Assembly (NCBI GenBank): GCA_009823395.1
Contig: CM020511.1
Location: forward strand, 17,632,001-17,696,000
DNA from: Thamnaconus septentrionalis
Taxonomy: Eukaryota > Chordata > Actinopteri > Tetraodontiformes > Monacanthidae
Reading direction: 5' to 3'
DNA: 64,000 bases
In this document: one piece after another, positions 48,928 to 59,646 of the stretch
How the letters are laid out: each line of letters begins with the position of its first letter
How positions within the stretch are numbered: position 1 is the first letter of the stretch
Made by a program: the position numbers and the translations under genes
Notes under the pieces: generated by a model
What the model saw: the letters and a program-made list of their open reading frames with translations, nothing else
Told to the model about the DNA's origin: nothing
Databases searched by the model: none

Positions 48928-49229
48928 AAAACAAGAAATATAGGCCGAATAAAAATACCACCGCCGTGTCAGCTTCCTGCAGAGATGCCTCATCTCAACA
49001 TATTTCACCGCTTTCTTATTACAGCTGACAGCTGACATTGTCTCTCAATCCCGCACTCCTGCCCTGCTGCTTCACTCCTTCTTCTCCGTCTACCTTCATC
49101 TTCTATTCCCCGTCCTTGTCCTTGTCACGTAGCGCGCGCGCGCACACACACGCCTGCAAGCACGCACAAGCGAGTCCGAGTCAGTCACCGATGCCTAATG
49201 TGACGGTGGTGGCTGCCGATCAGAGCTGT

Positions 49230-49450
49230 GCATTGCTTTGACTTGAGGTATTTCTTTCCACTGAAGCTTAATGTCAAACTGACAGAGCAAACAAAGTTGG
49301 GAGAGCATTTTTTCTGAGCGGCCTCAAAGCTGTATGCAAATTGGGGCCGTTGCAGCGAAAGCTAGCGAGGCTTCTTTTTAATGCCCAAATCTTTGTGCAG
49401 TATTTTCAGGGCTATGTAAGATATTAAACTGGTGCTTTTATATAACATGA
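49230..49450. other. Candidate conserved non-coding block with octamer motif
   Basis: A non-repetitive block containing an exact ATGCAAAT octamer (49334-49341), AACAAAG-type SOX/TCF cores and TTTTTAATGCCC. There is no coding frame of note. Judged by eye. Confidence 0.35.
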
Positions 49451-49559
49451 GTTAATTGCAGCTCCTGAAACAAGTGGACGTCCAGAGCAGAAATTGGAAA
49501 TACGTTTTGGTGCGTGCTAGTATTGTAAAACGGCAGAAGCTGGATTCTTGTCCGTTATC

Positions 49560-49737
49560 ATCCGTCATTGTAATGTTGGCTGAGTCTTGACCAGTCAAAA
49601 ATCCAGAGTCCGACCAGTCTGAGACCCAGACAAGACCCAGTAAAAATGCCTCAGAGTCCGAGACAAGACCAAGACTATTAAAAAGTGGTCTCGAGAGCGA
49701 TCTTGCGACCAAGACCAATAATCTCCAGTACTACAAG
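49560..49737 (-). repeat. GAGTC/AAGACC-rich interspersed repeat
   Basis: Many short copies of GAGTC, GAGAC and AAGACC (GTCCGAGACAAGACCAAGAC; CTTGCGACCAAGACCAATAA) end in AGTACTACAAG. This is the reverse complement of a familiar fish repeat whose end reads TTGTAGTACT followed by repeated GGTCTTGGTCTCG-like units. The family is not named with certainty, but it is likely a non-autonomous DNA transposon. Confidence 0.6.
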
Positions 49738-50029
49738 AGTACATGCTAGTATGGCAACTCTAAGCACAACATAAAGGAAATCATTTACTGTTATACCTGT
49801 ATACCTGTATGGAGCATCTGAAAAATTACGGAAATTAAACTTGTGTAAAACCTTTTTTGTTTAATCTTTAAAAATATATCTTCTATCTCACAAAATATAG
49901 ACAATATTAGAACTTCAAGATTTAGAAAAACAATGTTCGCAAACACAGCCTGCTGCCCTGCCGAGGCGTTTGGAAGGCTGAGTTAGTTCAGCTGGTCTGT
50001 ACTGTGGGATCTGGCGTCTCGCTGTCTCC

Positions 50030-50255
50030 GTCTTGACAGCATCGATTCTCAATGGGCTTCAGGTCAGGAGCGTTGGCCGGCCAGTTGAGCACATTATCTA
50101 CAACGTAGTGCAGCTACTAGTTTCCGAGACCGCCGGCAGGTGCAAACTCCTGCTGGGGAAGGAACTCCACAATCTCCATAAATCTATAGAGGCGAGCAGA
50201 TGGAAGCTGCTCCACTGTCTCCTGGTAGGCGGCTGCATTAAGTCCAGACTTGATA
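50030..50255 (-). pseudogene. Decayed Tc1-like transposase fragment
   Basis: On the minus strand, short frames read FLPQQEFAPA and then NWPANAPDLKPIEN. These correspond to the FxxQQDxAPxH and WPxxSPDLNPIE motifs of the Tc1-family DDE transposase. The catalytic Asp of the QQD motif reads Glu, the frame is broken by an in-frame stop between the two motifs, and the flanks lack the rest of the protein. It is an inactive fossil inside the cdkal1 intron, in the same transcriptional orientation. Confidence 0.8.
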
Positions 50256-50439
50256 AAACCTCAACAAAAATATGGAATGCAGGGATTTTTTATTTTTTTC
50301 TGGACACTTGTTTCTGGACGTTGTGTCCGACATCCAAAATCAAACTGTTATTCATTTAAAGCCAAATCCGGGATGATTATTCATGTATCCTACAGTCAGT
50401 GTCTTCTGAAACGTAAAGCCCCCTTCATCCCTTTTCCAG

Positions 50440-51350
50440 CTGTTCAACTCGGGTGTCAGTGGCGTCCTCATCCCTTAATAAGACATCAGTGTTTCCTGAG
50501 AAGTGTAAGAATCGCGTGACAAGTCCATCAAACCCCCCGTGGAGGGATTTAGCACCTCCTCTTCCTCTAAAGCTCACACAACATGGTGCGCGGCGCTCGA
50601 GAAGGGGAGAAAACAGTTTACAGGAAACACTGGTAATCCTATCTTATCACGGCGCGCTGATACGCACGCCGCCACCGTATCGTCTCCCTCTGTTTTTCCC
50701 TGTCAATCTCGCCCGAAAACAGTACAATAAAAGTCAAAAAGGCAACAATGGAACAGCAGCAGCTCATGAATATTGCATTGATTCCGCTTCTCAATTGAAA
50801 AGGTGTTTTCTCTTTAACGAGGGAGAAATAAATTCAGGTCCAAAAAAAACATTCACTTACACTCTCCAAGCCGATTTCCTTGATTGCACCATAATCTTAC
50901 TCACATGCCTTTTGTTGTTGAAATGGCCAACAACAATTCTTCCATATGGGGAACAATTTTTTAAAGCTTCTCATCAGAGCCAAAACTCAATCCCTTTGCG
51001 GAAAAAAGGGGGGGTGAGTTTCTTTAGGGATTCAGCGACGGAAACCCAGTTGCTTGTCGCACACGAGGGGAAGAGGTCTCCTCTTAATCTCAGAGCGTCT
51101 ATTAACTTGGCCTCTCGTGGCCTAAATCCACAATAGCAAATCAGTGAAAAAGGCTGGAGCCCGGTGGGGGGGGCCTGGAATGCCCCGCCGTCTGAGAGGA
51201 TAAAGGCTGTAAGACGTTTGGTTTTTTTTTGATGACGATATAAAGAGCCCAAGGAAATGGCAATCTAGCCTCTTTCTTTGCATTTATTTAGTGCTGAAAA
51301 AAGACAAAATCAAATCTTTTCATTTGGAATTTTTAAAGCGCATTTGATTT
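50440..51350. other. Non-repetitive block with long GTG-initiated open frame, possible conserved element
   Basis: The plus strand is open for 227 codons from 50453 to 51136, but the frame starts with GTG and contains no ATG, and no domain is recognisable. It has no repeat similarity. Motifs such as CATGAATATTGCATTGATTC and CTTTAACGAGGGAGAAATAA suggest a conserved non-coding block rather than an exon. A very weak alternative is an unrecognised internal exon. Confidence 0.3.
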
Positions 51351-51455
51351 TTTTTTCCCCCCATACTCCTGCCTCAGAAGATAACTTTAAAGTATGAGAA
51401 CGTTAAGAATGTAAGAATATTTTTTGAAAAGATGTGTTGTCTGTCTGGTGTCCGT

Positions 51456-51477
51456 CTCAAGGAGTGACCTCCTTGAG
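51456..51477. repeat. Short perfect inverted repeat (9-bp stem)
   Basis: CTCAAGGAG, loop TGAC, CTCCTTGAG. Confidence 0.85.
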
Positions 51478-51850
51478 GTCAACTTGTGAACTCAAGTGTC
51501 AGCTTTAAGTTCAGTGATGAGAACATCCACAACAACTTTGCCTGTGAGTGTCTCTGCCGCGCCTTCAGCCACGTGAGTCTGAATGGACTGTAATTGGCTG
51601 TCTGGGATCCCACAGTCTATCAAGTTGCTGTGAAAGCCATCCTGAAGGCATCTCTCGCCACTGCACTGACTGCAGTGTGGACTCCACCATTTACCCCAAC
51701 GGCTACTTTAAATTTTATTTTTAGCAGGTGCATTTCAGGTCAATAATGATCTTACTCGCAAGTGTTTTCTCAAACAATCCTGAAGGAGGGTGAGTACTTG
51801 CGAAGATCTTACAATTGTGACTTTTTTCACAACTTGCTTGACAAAAACTA

Positions 51851-52321
51851 TAGCTGCATTCCCATTGACAGTTTTTAAGAACCAACTTTGTCGAAATTAA
51901 ATTTTGCGATTACAATTGCAATTTGCAGGTGTTTCCTTTGAATAGTGTGAAGCGCATAAGCCGTAATAATTCTTTTAAAATCTCGTCCAGCAAAATCCTA
52001 CTTTGAGGAGGATTTTGCCATAAATATGCATTTCAATGTTGTTTGCTGTCAAGAAGTGTTGTTCCGTTTCCTCCTCTGTCTAAACATAATGCGCCATTTT
52101 TACTTGAATTGAACTGGTCACGTGACCCCGTTGGTCACGTCCGCTGACGTGTAAATGCGAAAAAAGGTTTCCACGACACTTTTGTGAACCACCTCATGAG
52201 ATCGTCCAAACCTTTTAGCAATGTTTGAGAGGTTTTTCGAAGTTCAGGCGTTTCCATGACCAGTTTTATGTTGCGATATTTAGGTTTTGCACAGTCCTAG
52301 GGGTATTGGAAACGCAGCTTA
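51851..52321 (+). mobile_element. AGCTGCGTTTCC-family MITE, full copy with both ends
   Basis: The left end reads TAGCTGCATTCCCATTGACA and the right end GGTATTGGAAACGCAGCTTA. The triplet TAT abuts both AGCTGC and GCAGCT, compatible with a 3-bp target duplication. The interior holds TTTGCAGGTGTTTCCTTTGA, TTTGCTGTCAAGAAGTG, GGTCACGTGACCCCGTTGGT and CCGCTGACGTGTAAATGCG. There is no open frame of note. Confidence 0.9.
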
Positions 52322-53311
52322 TCTTGAACAGCATAAGCGGACGACAGCTGCAGCAATCGGTTATTTCTGTCAACAATTACTCTATTGATTATTTTCTTTG
52401 GTTCGACTAAATGACAAAAAAAAATTCTAAGTATGCTTTAGTGTAGTATATAAAAAACATGTAATAGTGGTATAAAAGATATCTCGAGATTTTTGTTTGA
52501 CTGGTTCGAGATGATTAATTGATTCAATGCTAAACAAGACAGAGAGCGAGGTGAGGGAGGATGGTGAACGGGTTATTGGGCCTTTAGCCTCATGCCGTGT
52601 ACGAGGCTGCTTTTTAGCCAGATACACACAGTTCCGCCCACACTCGCATGGACACACACAGAGACGTACACACTGTGCTGAGCCCAGCATTCGAGCTCAA
52701 TACGTGGAGCCAATGTGACAGGTTGTTTGCTGCAAGAATTCAGCAACAAACAAACGCGCACAAGCACTCACACACTGCTTCTGTTTTTTCCTGAAGGTGG
52801 CACAGCGCTGCATCTGTGGACTGAAGGAGCCTAGAGATGCTGAGACCCTGGTCTGTCTGAAATAATCATCACAACACGGGATCTGGTGATGATTTCGGCT
52901 CTGCCGGCCCTCTAATAATCTCCATCACTGGCACCTCCTGACTGCATCTAAAGGCAATAAATGTCCCTTCTGAACGAGACTGCGTTTCTCCAAGGCATGT
53001 TCAAAAATAGTGCAGCACCAGACTGTTGGCTGGCCTTAGCTAATAACATCTCAGTGGTTTTCTACTTTTTGTCCCTGTGTATTTGCAGCTACAACACAAG
53101 GTCGCAATGAGGCACACACCAGCTTCAATTATCACTTGTCCTGGAATCACGTCCAAAAAACCTGCTAATTATAAAATTAGCACCCACACTAAGTTGAACA
53201 GTTACTTATTTGCTTTAATTTACCGACAGTCAAGGCAACTGAACTGAATGTTTGAAATGTAGAGAGTAAAATTCCTTTCATACGGGAACATTTCAAAATG
53301 TCAAAATTCAC

Positions 53312-53801
53312 TTAAAGCAGCTCTAGGTAACTTTTTGACCATAAAATTATGATTCCAAACTCAGTAAAGCGGTACATAACCAATTAATAGGATCAATGGT
53401 GCCGCCTCGGCAGCGAGAGCGGGGTTATGCCGGCTGTAACTGGACTGCGTAACTTTCAAGCGCGACCCGACACGCCGGACGAACCACTATACGGCAACGT
53501 CACACGTTTATTTAGAGGCGGTCTTACATACTACTATTACAAATACATAAGATTATAAAATGATGGAATGGAACCCAATAATTAACCTTGATGAAAGACG
53601 AAGTAATATAAGTGTTGAACGCTTGCTACGACATTATTGTCAATGTCTGTTTTGCATCTCATATTGGTGTTTTTCCTGAACACATACGAGCGCTCCAGCT
53701 AGGCGACTATTTGTATTTTCCCCCATCAATACACTCGTGCTGCAGCGTGTTTACTTCGTCACTTCGCCATTTCCACCGAAAGTTACCTAGAGCGGCTTTA
53801 A
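53312..53801. mobile_element. TTAA-flanked inverted-repeat element (about 490 bp)
   Basis: The left end reads TTAAAGCAGCTCTAGGTAAC and the right end GTTACCTAGAGCGGCTTTAA, a near-perfect inverted repeat of more than 20 bp bounded by TTAA. TTAA duplications are made by piggyBac and Kolobok transposases. No transposase is present, so it is a non-autonomous element of one of those superfamilies. The interior contains GCGACCCGACACGCCGGACG and an AT-rich half. Confidence 0.8.
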
Positions 53802-53999
53802 CATTCCAATTATGATACCTTTCTGAGTTTTGTTTATTTCAAAGAAATCTTCTTTCTCAGATTCTGACCGAACAACATCAAAGAAAAAAGTTGTATAAAG
53901 GCCTCTGCCCTGTACAAATGGGGGCTTTTGAGGTTTTCTGCAAACAGTTAAAAGCCTTTTTTAAAAATCAAAGATCATCATTAGTCTTTTGCCTTGCAG

Positions 54000-54234
54000 C
54001 CTTTTCTAATACACAGGCATAATAAAAAGCTCATAGTCTGATTTCAACATGCTGTGCAAGACATAATTACATCTGACTGTTTGCTGTCTAATTTTAAGTT
54101 ATTATGCCTATAAGTGCTTATTAACCACAATAACAATGAATGTCTTGCTGAGGTGGTTATTCAACACGATCCTGTTACCTGACATTTAGAAGCCAGGGGA
54201 GAAATGTTGCATATCTTTCTTAATCGTAACCAAC

Positions 54235-54235
<1 letters not shown>
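54000..54235. other. Candidate conserved non-coding block
   Basis: An AT-rich non-repetitive block with CATAATTACATCTGACTG, TTATGCCTATAAGTGC and AACAATGAATG. It is rich in homeodomain cores, has no coding frame, and ends at a poly(A) tract. Confidence 0.3.

Positions 54236-54241
<6 letters not shown>

Positions 54242-54272
<31 letters not shown>
54242..54272 (+). repeat. Poly(A) tract, 31 bp
   Basis: A pure A-run that might be the tail of a decayed retrotransposed sequence. No body is recognisable upstream. Confidence 0.9.
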
Positions 54273-54273
<1 letters not shown>

Positions 54274-54711
54274 ATGTCTCACATTTTTTTTTAGTCGTAT
54301 TCTGTTTTGAAATAAAGATTAAATGTTTCAAGATGGAAATTAGTCATGTGATTGTTACTTAATTCATCACTCCAGTAGATAGACAATCAGACTACTTGCC
54401 CACATTCTAAAAACAATTATAAACAATAATTTCCCGCTCACTGAAATGGAAACAACACAGAACAAATGTTTGAGTGGATGATCTGACTTCATTTAGGAGA
54501 TTTTTGTGACACAGGCAAATAATGTGTTTTTCACAAACTACCATAAATGTAGTGTGTGTATATGTGTAGTGAAGTTAATGTTGGTAGTGTAGGAAAGTGA
54601 AATCAAAGTGGTTTTTGGTTTTTATCTTTTAAATAAACCAGAGGTATTATAATTGTTTCTTTGCCTGGCTTCACATCATCTTTCTTTAACTACTGTGTTC
54701 CGCTCAAGCAG

Positions 54712-54737
54712 CCGGTGGGGGGTAGGGGGGGGGGGGC
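54712..54737 (+). other. G-rich tract
   Basis: GGTGGGGGGTA is followed by a run of about 13 G, so it can form a quadruplex on the plus strand. Confidence 0.5.
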
Positions 54738-55098
54738 TCGAGTACTGTAGTGATTACTGCACATCGCCGGAGCGATGCTGCACACGTACGACAGTGAGTC
54801 AGTGTGACTGGAATTAAAACCAATTTCAGCTCGGCTGCTGCGCCAGAGCAGAGACAGGAGCGCATCAGGCAGAAGTTCCACAGCACTGAGCTCAATGAGG
54901 CCAACACACCAGGACCCAAAGGCTGAGGGTTTGCCCCGGCCACCACCCTCCTCGCCTGTCAGCACGTCTCTCCCCCCTCTGTGAATATTTTGTGTGTCTG
55001 CGTGGACCCCAAAATGTAGGCTAATGCCCTGCAGAAGTGACAGATTAAATGCCAATCCTTGGGTCATACCAACAGCAGCCCTAGGCAGCGAGCCCTGC

Positions 55099-55102
<4 letters not shown>

Positions 55103-55143
<41 letters not shown>
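55103..55143. repeat. (GT)n microsatellite
   Basis: A perfect 41-bp tract. Confidence 0.95.
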
Positions 55144-55144
<1 letters not shown>

Positions 55145-55239
55145 ACTGGGTGGAAACACTGCCCTTCGTAAACAACTCTAAAGGTCACTGCAGATTTGAG
55201 ATTGTTTATACTTCACTGTGACATCTCGATGAAAAGGAC

Positions 55240-55760
55240 GCTCTCTGCCCTTAATGTCGCTTACTTTCACTGCATAACTTCCTTAAAAGCAACATACTGA
55301 AAATCCCCAGCACACCGCCATGCCCCTCGCAAGCTTTGTCAAAAAGGAACTTGTCCACAAGACAATTTGTGAGATGATAATTAATTCCAAGGCGTTTGGG
55401 GGTGGAATGTACAGCCAGGCGCTCGTTTACATCGTAACAGGGTCGCTTTCCAATCTATTATTAAAAAGAGCAGCCCAGGGTTTGTCACTTGAAAGATCTG
55501 TCGTTTGACGGATTGAAGCCCACGCTCGCTGGATTCCAGGTACAAGTGAGACTCTGTAATGCTCTCCGACACACAGTGAAAAATGAGATGTAAATTTTGT
55601 TTCGGGGCAGATTCGCGCTAATGATTTGATTTGAAGAGCGTGACCTTTGCCTTTGGTAAATGTGAGGTCATAAATCAGCGGCATGAAACGCCTTATCAAA
55701 CGGTGCGAGATCCTTTCGCTCATCAACACATGCAGCCGCAGGGTCAGAATGTTTAGTCAC
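55240..55760. other. Candidate conserved non-coding block (strongest by eye)
   Basis: About 500 bp of repeat-free sequence with balanced composition. It includes GAGATGATAATTAATTCCAA, TTATTAAAAAGAGC, CGCTAATGATTTGATTTG and TAAATCAGCGGCATG, with no plausible coding frame on either strand. The lack of microsatellite or transposon sequence in so repeat-rich an intron suggests constraint. Confidence 0.4.
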
Positions 55761-56298
55761 CGCATATTAAAAATCCAGTGAAAGAAGGTTTGTTTGAAAC
55801 AGTAATAAGCATCTGAACAGAAACGGATTAATCAAAGTATTTTGTAGCTTTGCCACTGATAAGCCTGATATATATGCACATGAACAAGCAAATTTGTACG
55901 AATTTGGAATATAAAGTTATTTTTAATGTATTCGATTAGATATGAAAAATCAAGCCTGCTTGGCCCCCCAAAAAAACCTTTATTGGTTGTCTGAATGGAA
56001 GGGTGGCAATAAGCATAGAACTAAAGTGAAATCCTTCTATAAAAGACTGTGTATATATGGTAGAACATATATACACAATATGGAGTAGGGAAGACGAGAA
56101 GGTAATTATCATATGTGAGCAGGGTAGAAAACATCTTTGGACAACTGGTACTTGAGGGCAATTGCTCTTTTTTGGAAGCTCTGCATTTGCCAGGGTGTAT
56201 AAAAGGTTGATACTCAAAGGATTAGAATTGCTCCATTCCTAGTCTACACCCTGCAATGACCACTTGCAGTGGCTAAAACCTTGCTTCCGGGAAGGACT

Positions 56299-56347
56299 AC
56301 AGGTCTTGTCTGAGGAGAGAGGAGATTTCTGCTCCGACAAGACCTGT
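56299..56347. repeat. Inverted repeat, 12-bp perfect arms
   Basis: ACAGGTCTTGTC and GACAAGACCTGT are separated by a 25-nt purine-rich spacer that itself carries GAGGAG and CTCC partners. Confidence 0.9.
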
Positions 56348-57289
56348 GCTCCAGGTTAGACAAAGATAATTTCACTCCAACACCAAGGACAAGTGATGTC
56401 AGTCAGCTCCACACTCGCCCCTGAGGATGGAGCTGCAGAAATTACAGCTCTCGCTCTCGGCAGGAACTCTGCAATAAACCTGTTTTAAACCTACGGTTAG
56501 TGTCAATGATTGCCATCAAGTTATAATGTACTGTTACTTCTCACTCATCCAGGGTCAATTTCGGCAAAATACGGCTCCCCGCAAATGGTCATGTACACAA
56601 TTATAAAGCAACACTGAAACAAGAAAAGGCTGTTTCAATGCCACACAAAATCATATAGAGTGTTTCTATTACTGGCCCCACACGTGTTATATCCAGAGTC
56701 TAGACCTGTCTGCACTGTAGGCGTGTACGCTTTGGACATTTTCCAAGAGTTTCTTCTTTGTGTTTCGTGCCTTTTTTTTAATTAACATGAATTATTTTTT
56801 CGTTCCTGTGGTTGGTTCATGAATATCAAAATTATATTCAAATGAATGTAAATATAATGTGGAGATTGGATTATTTTGAAAACACGGGTATAGAATTATG
56901 GGGTATGGTCTAATTCATAATGCATACATTCCCTTGATCATACAAATTACAAATGACAGACAAGTAGAAATATCCAACACACACAGAGGCGCACAGACAC
57001 AAATAATAACCTCACAAACACGGCAGTTTAACTGCGTGCAGTTGAAAAGCTGTTTACCCTTTTAATGCATTCTGGGTGCATTGATTATAGAGATCTCTGA
57101 CATTAAATTATGCCACAGATTTTAGCATTTCAAATGCATGTACACCAGAATATTCATCTTAATTGACTTTTTTTTAGTATTCAGAAGCTGCGCTATATTG
57201 GGTTTGTGCCAGTGAAAGACTTTCTGATCTATAAGTAGCCCTAAACTTCCAGCTAAAGACGAGAACAGAGGATGCCATTGCTTTAAACA

Positions 57290-57313
57290 AAAAGAAGAAG
57301 AAGAAGAAGAAGA
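57290..57313. repeat. (AAG)n microsatellite
   Basis: A short trinucleotide tract. Confidence 0.9.
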
Positions 57314-58005
57314 GCCGGAGGGAATCCCTTACCCACACGTCAACTCACTCATGCATGCTTAACAAAAACGAAACAAGCCAGCTTTGTTTCAAAATGCTGG
57401 GGGCAACAATTTGGAACCATGCAATACAGCTCCACATGAAGGACTTGTTAACATGATTTCTACTACTACTGTATTTTAATATAACTTCAACCAGCAAAAA
57501 TGGTAACAAGTCAGAGCAACAGTCATAGCCAGTACAATAAACTGAAGTTAGTCACCCTTCTCAACATGTTCACAATGAGTTCACCTAAAAACAGGAAACT
57601 ACTGAACCAGAATAAAGTTACTAAACCCTGATTTATACCCTTTGTGTAGGCGCTGACAGGAGCCTGACCCAAGACGAGAAAATTACACAGGTCTCACTCC
57701 CAGTCTGCTTTTCATCATACGTCTATTCATTGTATTTATTTATTTAGCGAGCATAAATGAGCTTGGTCATTAAACCCAGTGGATCCAGGACACCGCCAAC
57801 TACTTCTGCCTGACAACACTCGCACTACATCCGCTGGTCCCTGTTTGACATTTAGTAGTTGAAAAACCTCCAAACTACAGAAAAACTACTCATCTACTTG
57901 GCACAATTTCAGCAGTTTCCACAACCAGCTGAAACAGCCCCCTTTTCCATGAAAAATTCATATCATATGGAAACCAAATACTGGTCTATACACAGTACGA
58001 TGTAG

Positions 58006-58033
58006 TTGGATGGTGAAGTAGTACACCATCCAA
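58006..58033. repeat. Short inverted repeat (10-bp stem)
   Basis: TTGGATGGTG, an 8-nt spacer, then CACCATCCAA. Confidence 0.85.
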
Positions 58034-58974
58034 TTATATAACATTCGTTTAGTCAACTGCAACCTTTCAATTTCACCTCAGAGTCTGCGCATTATGCATG
58101 TGGGCATTTATCACATTGACAAATTACCCTTCCAGTTTCAGGTCCATGGGGAGACCAAAAGGCTGCTGGAGCAGTTGGCAAACATCAAGATCCCTCAATC
58201 TGCACGAGTGTGCGGAAAGATGTACATATTTCTGAACTGATCTGCCAACTTCTCCACGATCAGATCATTGTCTGTACTCCAGCAGGGTGAAAATGCAGAG
58301 CGAACAAGCAGACCAATCAGAACTCTTCCAGTTGACCGGCTGCAACACCTGGTTGTCTTTCTGGGTGACTTGCACTACAGTGTGTAGACAACAGCGCAGA
58401 GGCAACAGACAACAAAGCTGTCACAGTTGTCAGGCAGAGGCCTCCTCAATCCTCAATATGGCTGTTTCCAATAAAAAAAGAAAGAAAAAAATAGGGGGGG
58501 GGAAAGGAATTCTACACATATATGCAGAGAGTGTAAACCCCGCCCACTTGGCACGGATAAAAACTCAGCCCCAGTTCTCCAGAAGTAATAAAGTGCCTTT
58601 TTGCCACATGTCTCCAAACCATGACAGAAAAGTGGTCAAAACCCCTGAGCCTCCGCTTCAATCCCCTCATCTCATTTAGTGTGACAGTGATTCTTACCTC
58701 TGTGACTGTGCGCGAGTGTGGAAATGAGCTCCTATACATTGAGGGGGCGGGGAAGCTTAAATACGGCCACGGTAAACGAGGGACAATCAGCACTGCCCCT
58801 TAATGTACGCGAGGATGCAGACGCTCAAGAAGGAAATGTGGCTTCTCAGGAGGCGGCGTCGGGAAGCAGGTGGTGCCGATCTGAGAGTGGAGCTCCTTTT
58901 CTTCTCACACATCAACCATAAAGGGGAGTGCTGGTGTGTGACTAAGTGCGAGGCAGCCTGCGTTGCCCACCTCC

Positions 58975-59430
58975 TCCTTTTATTTATCTGTTAGAATAAT
59001 GAATAAGTGGGCAATTGGATTCTCTCTCATCACCAACCCCCTCATTTTGTGCCTTCATCATCCAGGCGGGCACAAAAAATGATGAAAAGACTGGAAACGT
59101 TTCCTCGGCCCTCCTCCGGTGTGTCGTTGCGCGTGTGCGCATCGCTCCCAGTGAATAGCACATTAATTGCATTAGCATTACAGCTGGGCGATTTGCAGTC
59201 AGAGGGAAACTTTGGCATCAACAAGAAAGACATTACCAAAGTCTCAGAGTGTGTTATTATTTGCGCATTTCAATCAGAGGAGGCAGGATGATGGAAAAAT
59301 TACAGCCAAATGAATCCGCCTGTCGCCCAAAGTGTAGCACAAGGCTAGAAGGCAAACAACGAGGCCTCCGTCAAGTCTGTCTTCCCCCAGCACAGGGTTA
59401 CGCTAATGCAGCTCCAAGGTTATGAAGGTT
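58975..59430. other. Candidate conserved non-coding block upstream of exon A's intron boundary
   Basis: A repeat-free block with TAGAATAATGAATAAG, AGCACATTAATTGCATTAGC, TTATTATTTGCGCATTTC and TACGCTAATGCAGC. It has many homeodomain cores and no coding frame. It lies about 430 bp downstream (transcript sense) of exon A. Confidence 0.38.
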
Positions 59431-59646
59431 TTCTTTATTCTTTTATTTCTTTTTTCTTCGATCTGTTTGCGTAATTGGACCACTTTGGCTTTTTAAGTTA
59501 CTAATGACTTAATACTTAAGTCAAGTTTTCCGAAAGCCAACAATGCGACTTATCTTTATATTTTAAATGACTTTAACAAAACTACGTTTGTTGATTTACT
59601 GAGGAGTCAGACGTGCGCAGCTGAAAGACAACGGATGTTTGCCAGT

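Noticed and set aside
50453..51136. 227-codon plus-strand frame as a protein-coding gene
   Set aside because: It starts with GTG, contains no ATG at all and has no recognisable domain. More likely non-coding.
54242..54272. Processed pseudogene or LINE tail
   Set aside because: No polyadenylation signal, body or target duplication is identifiable upstream of the A-run.
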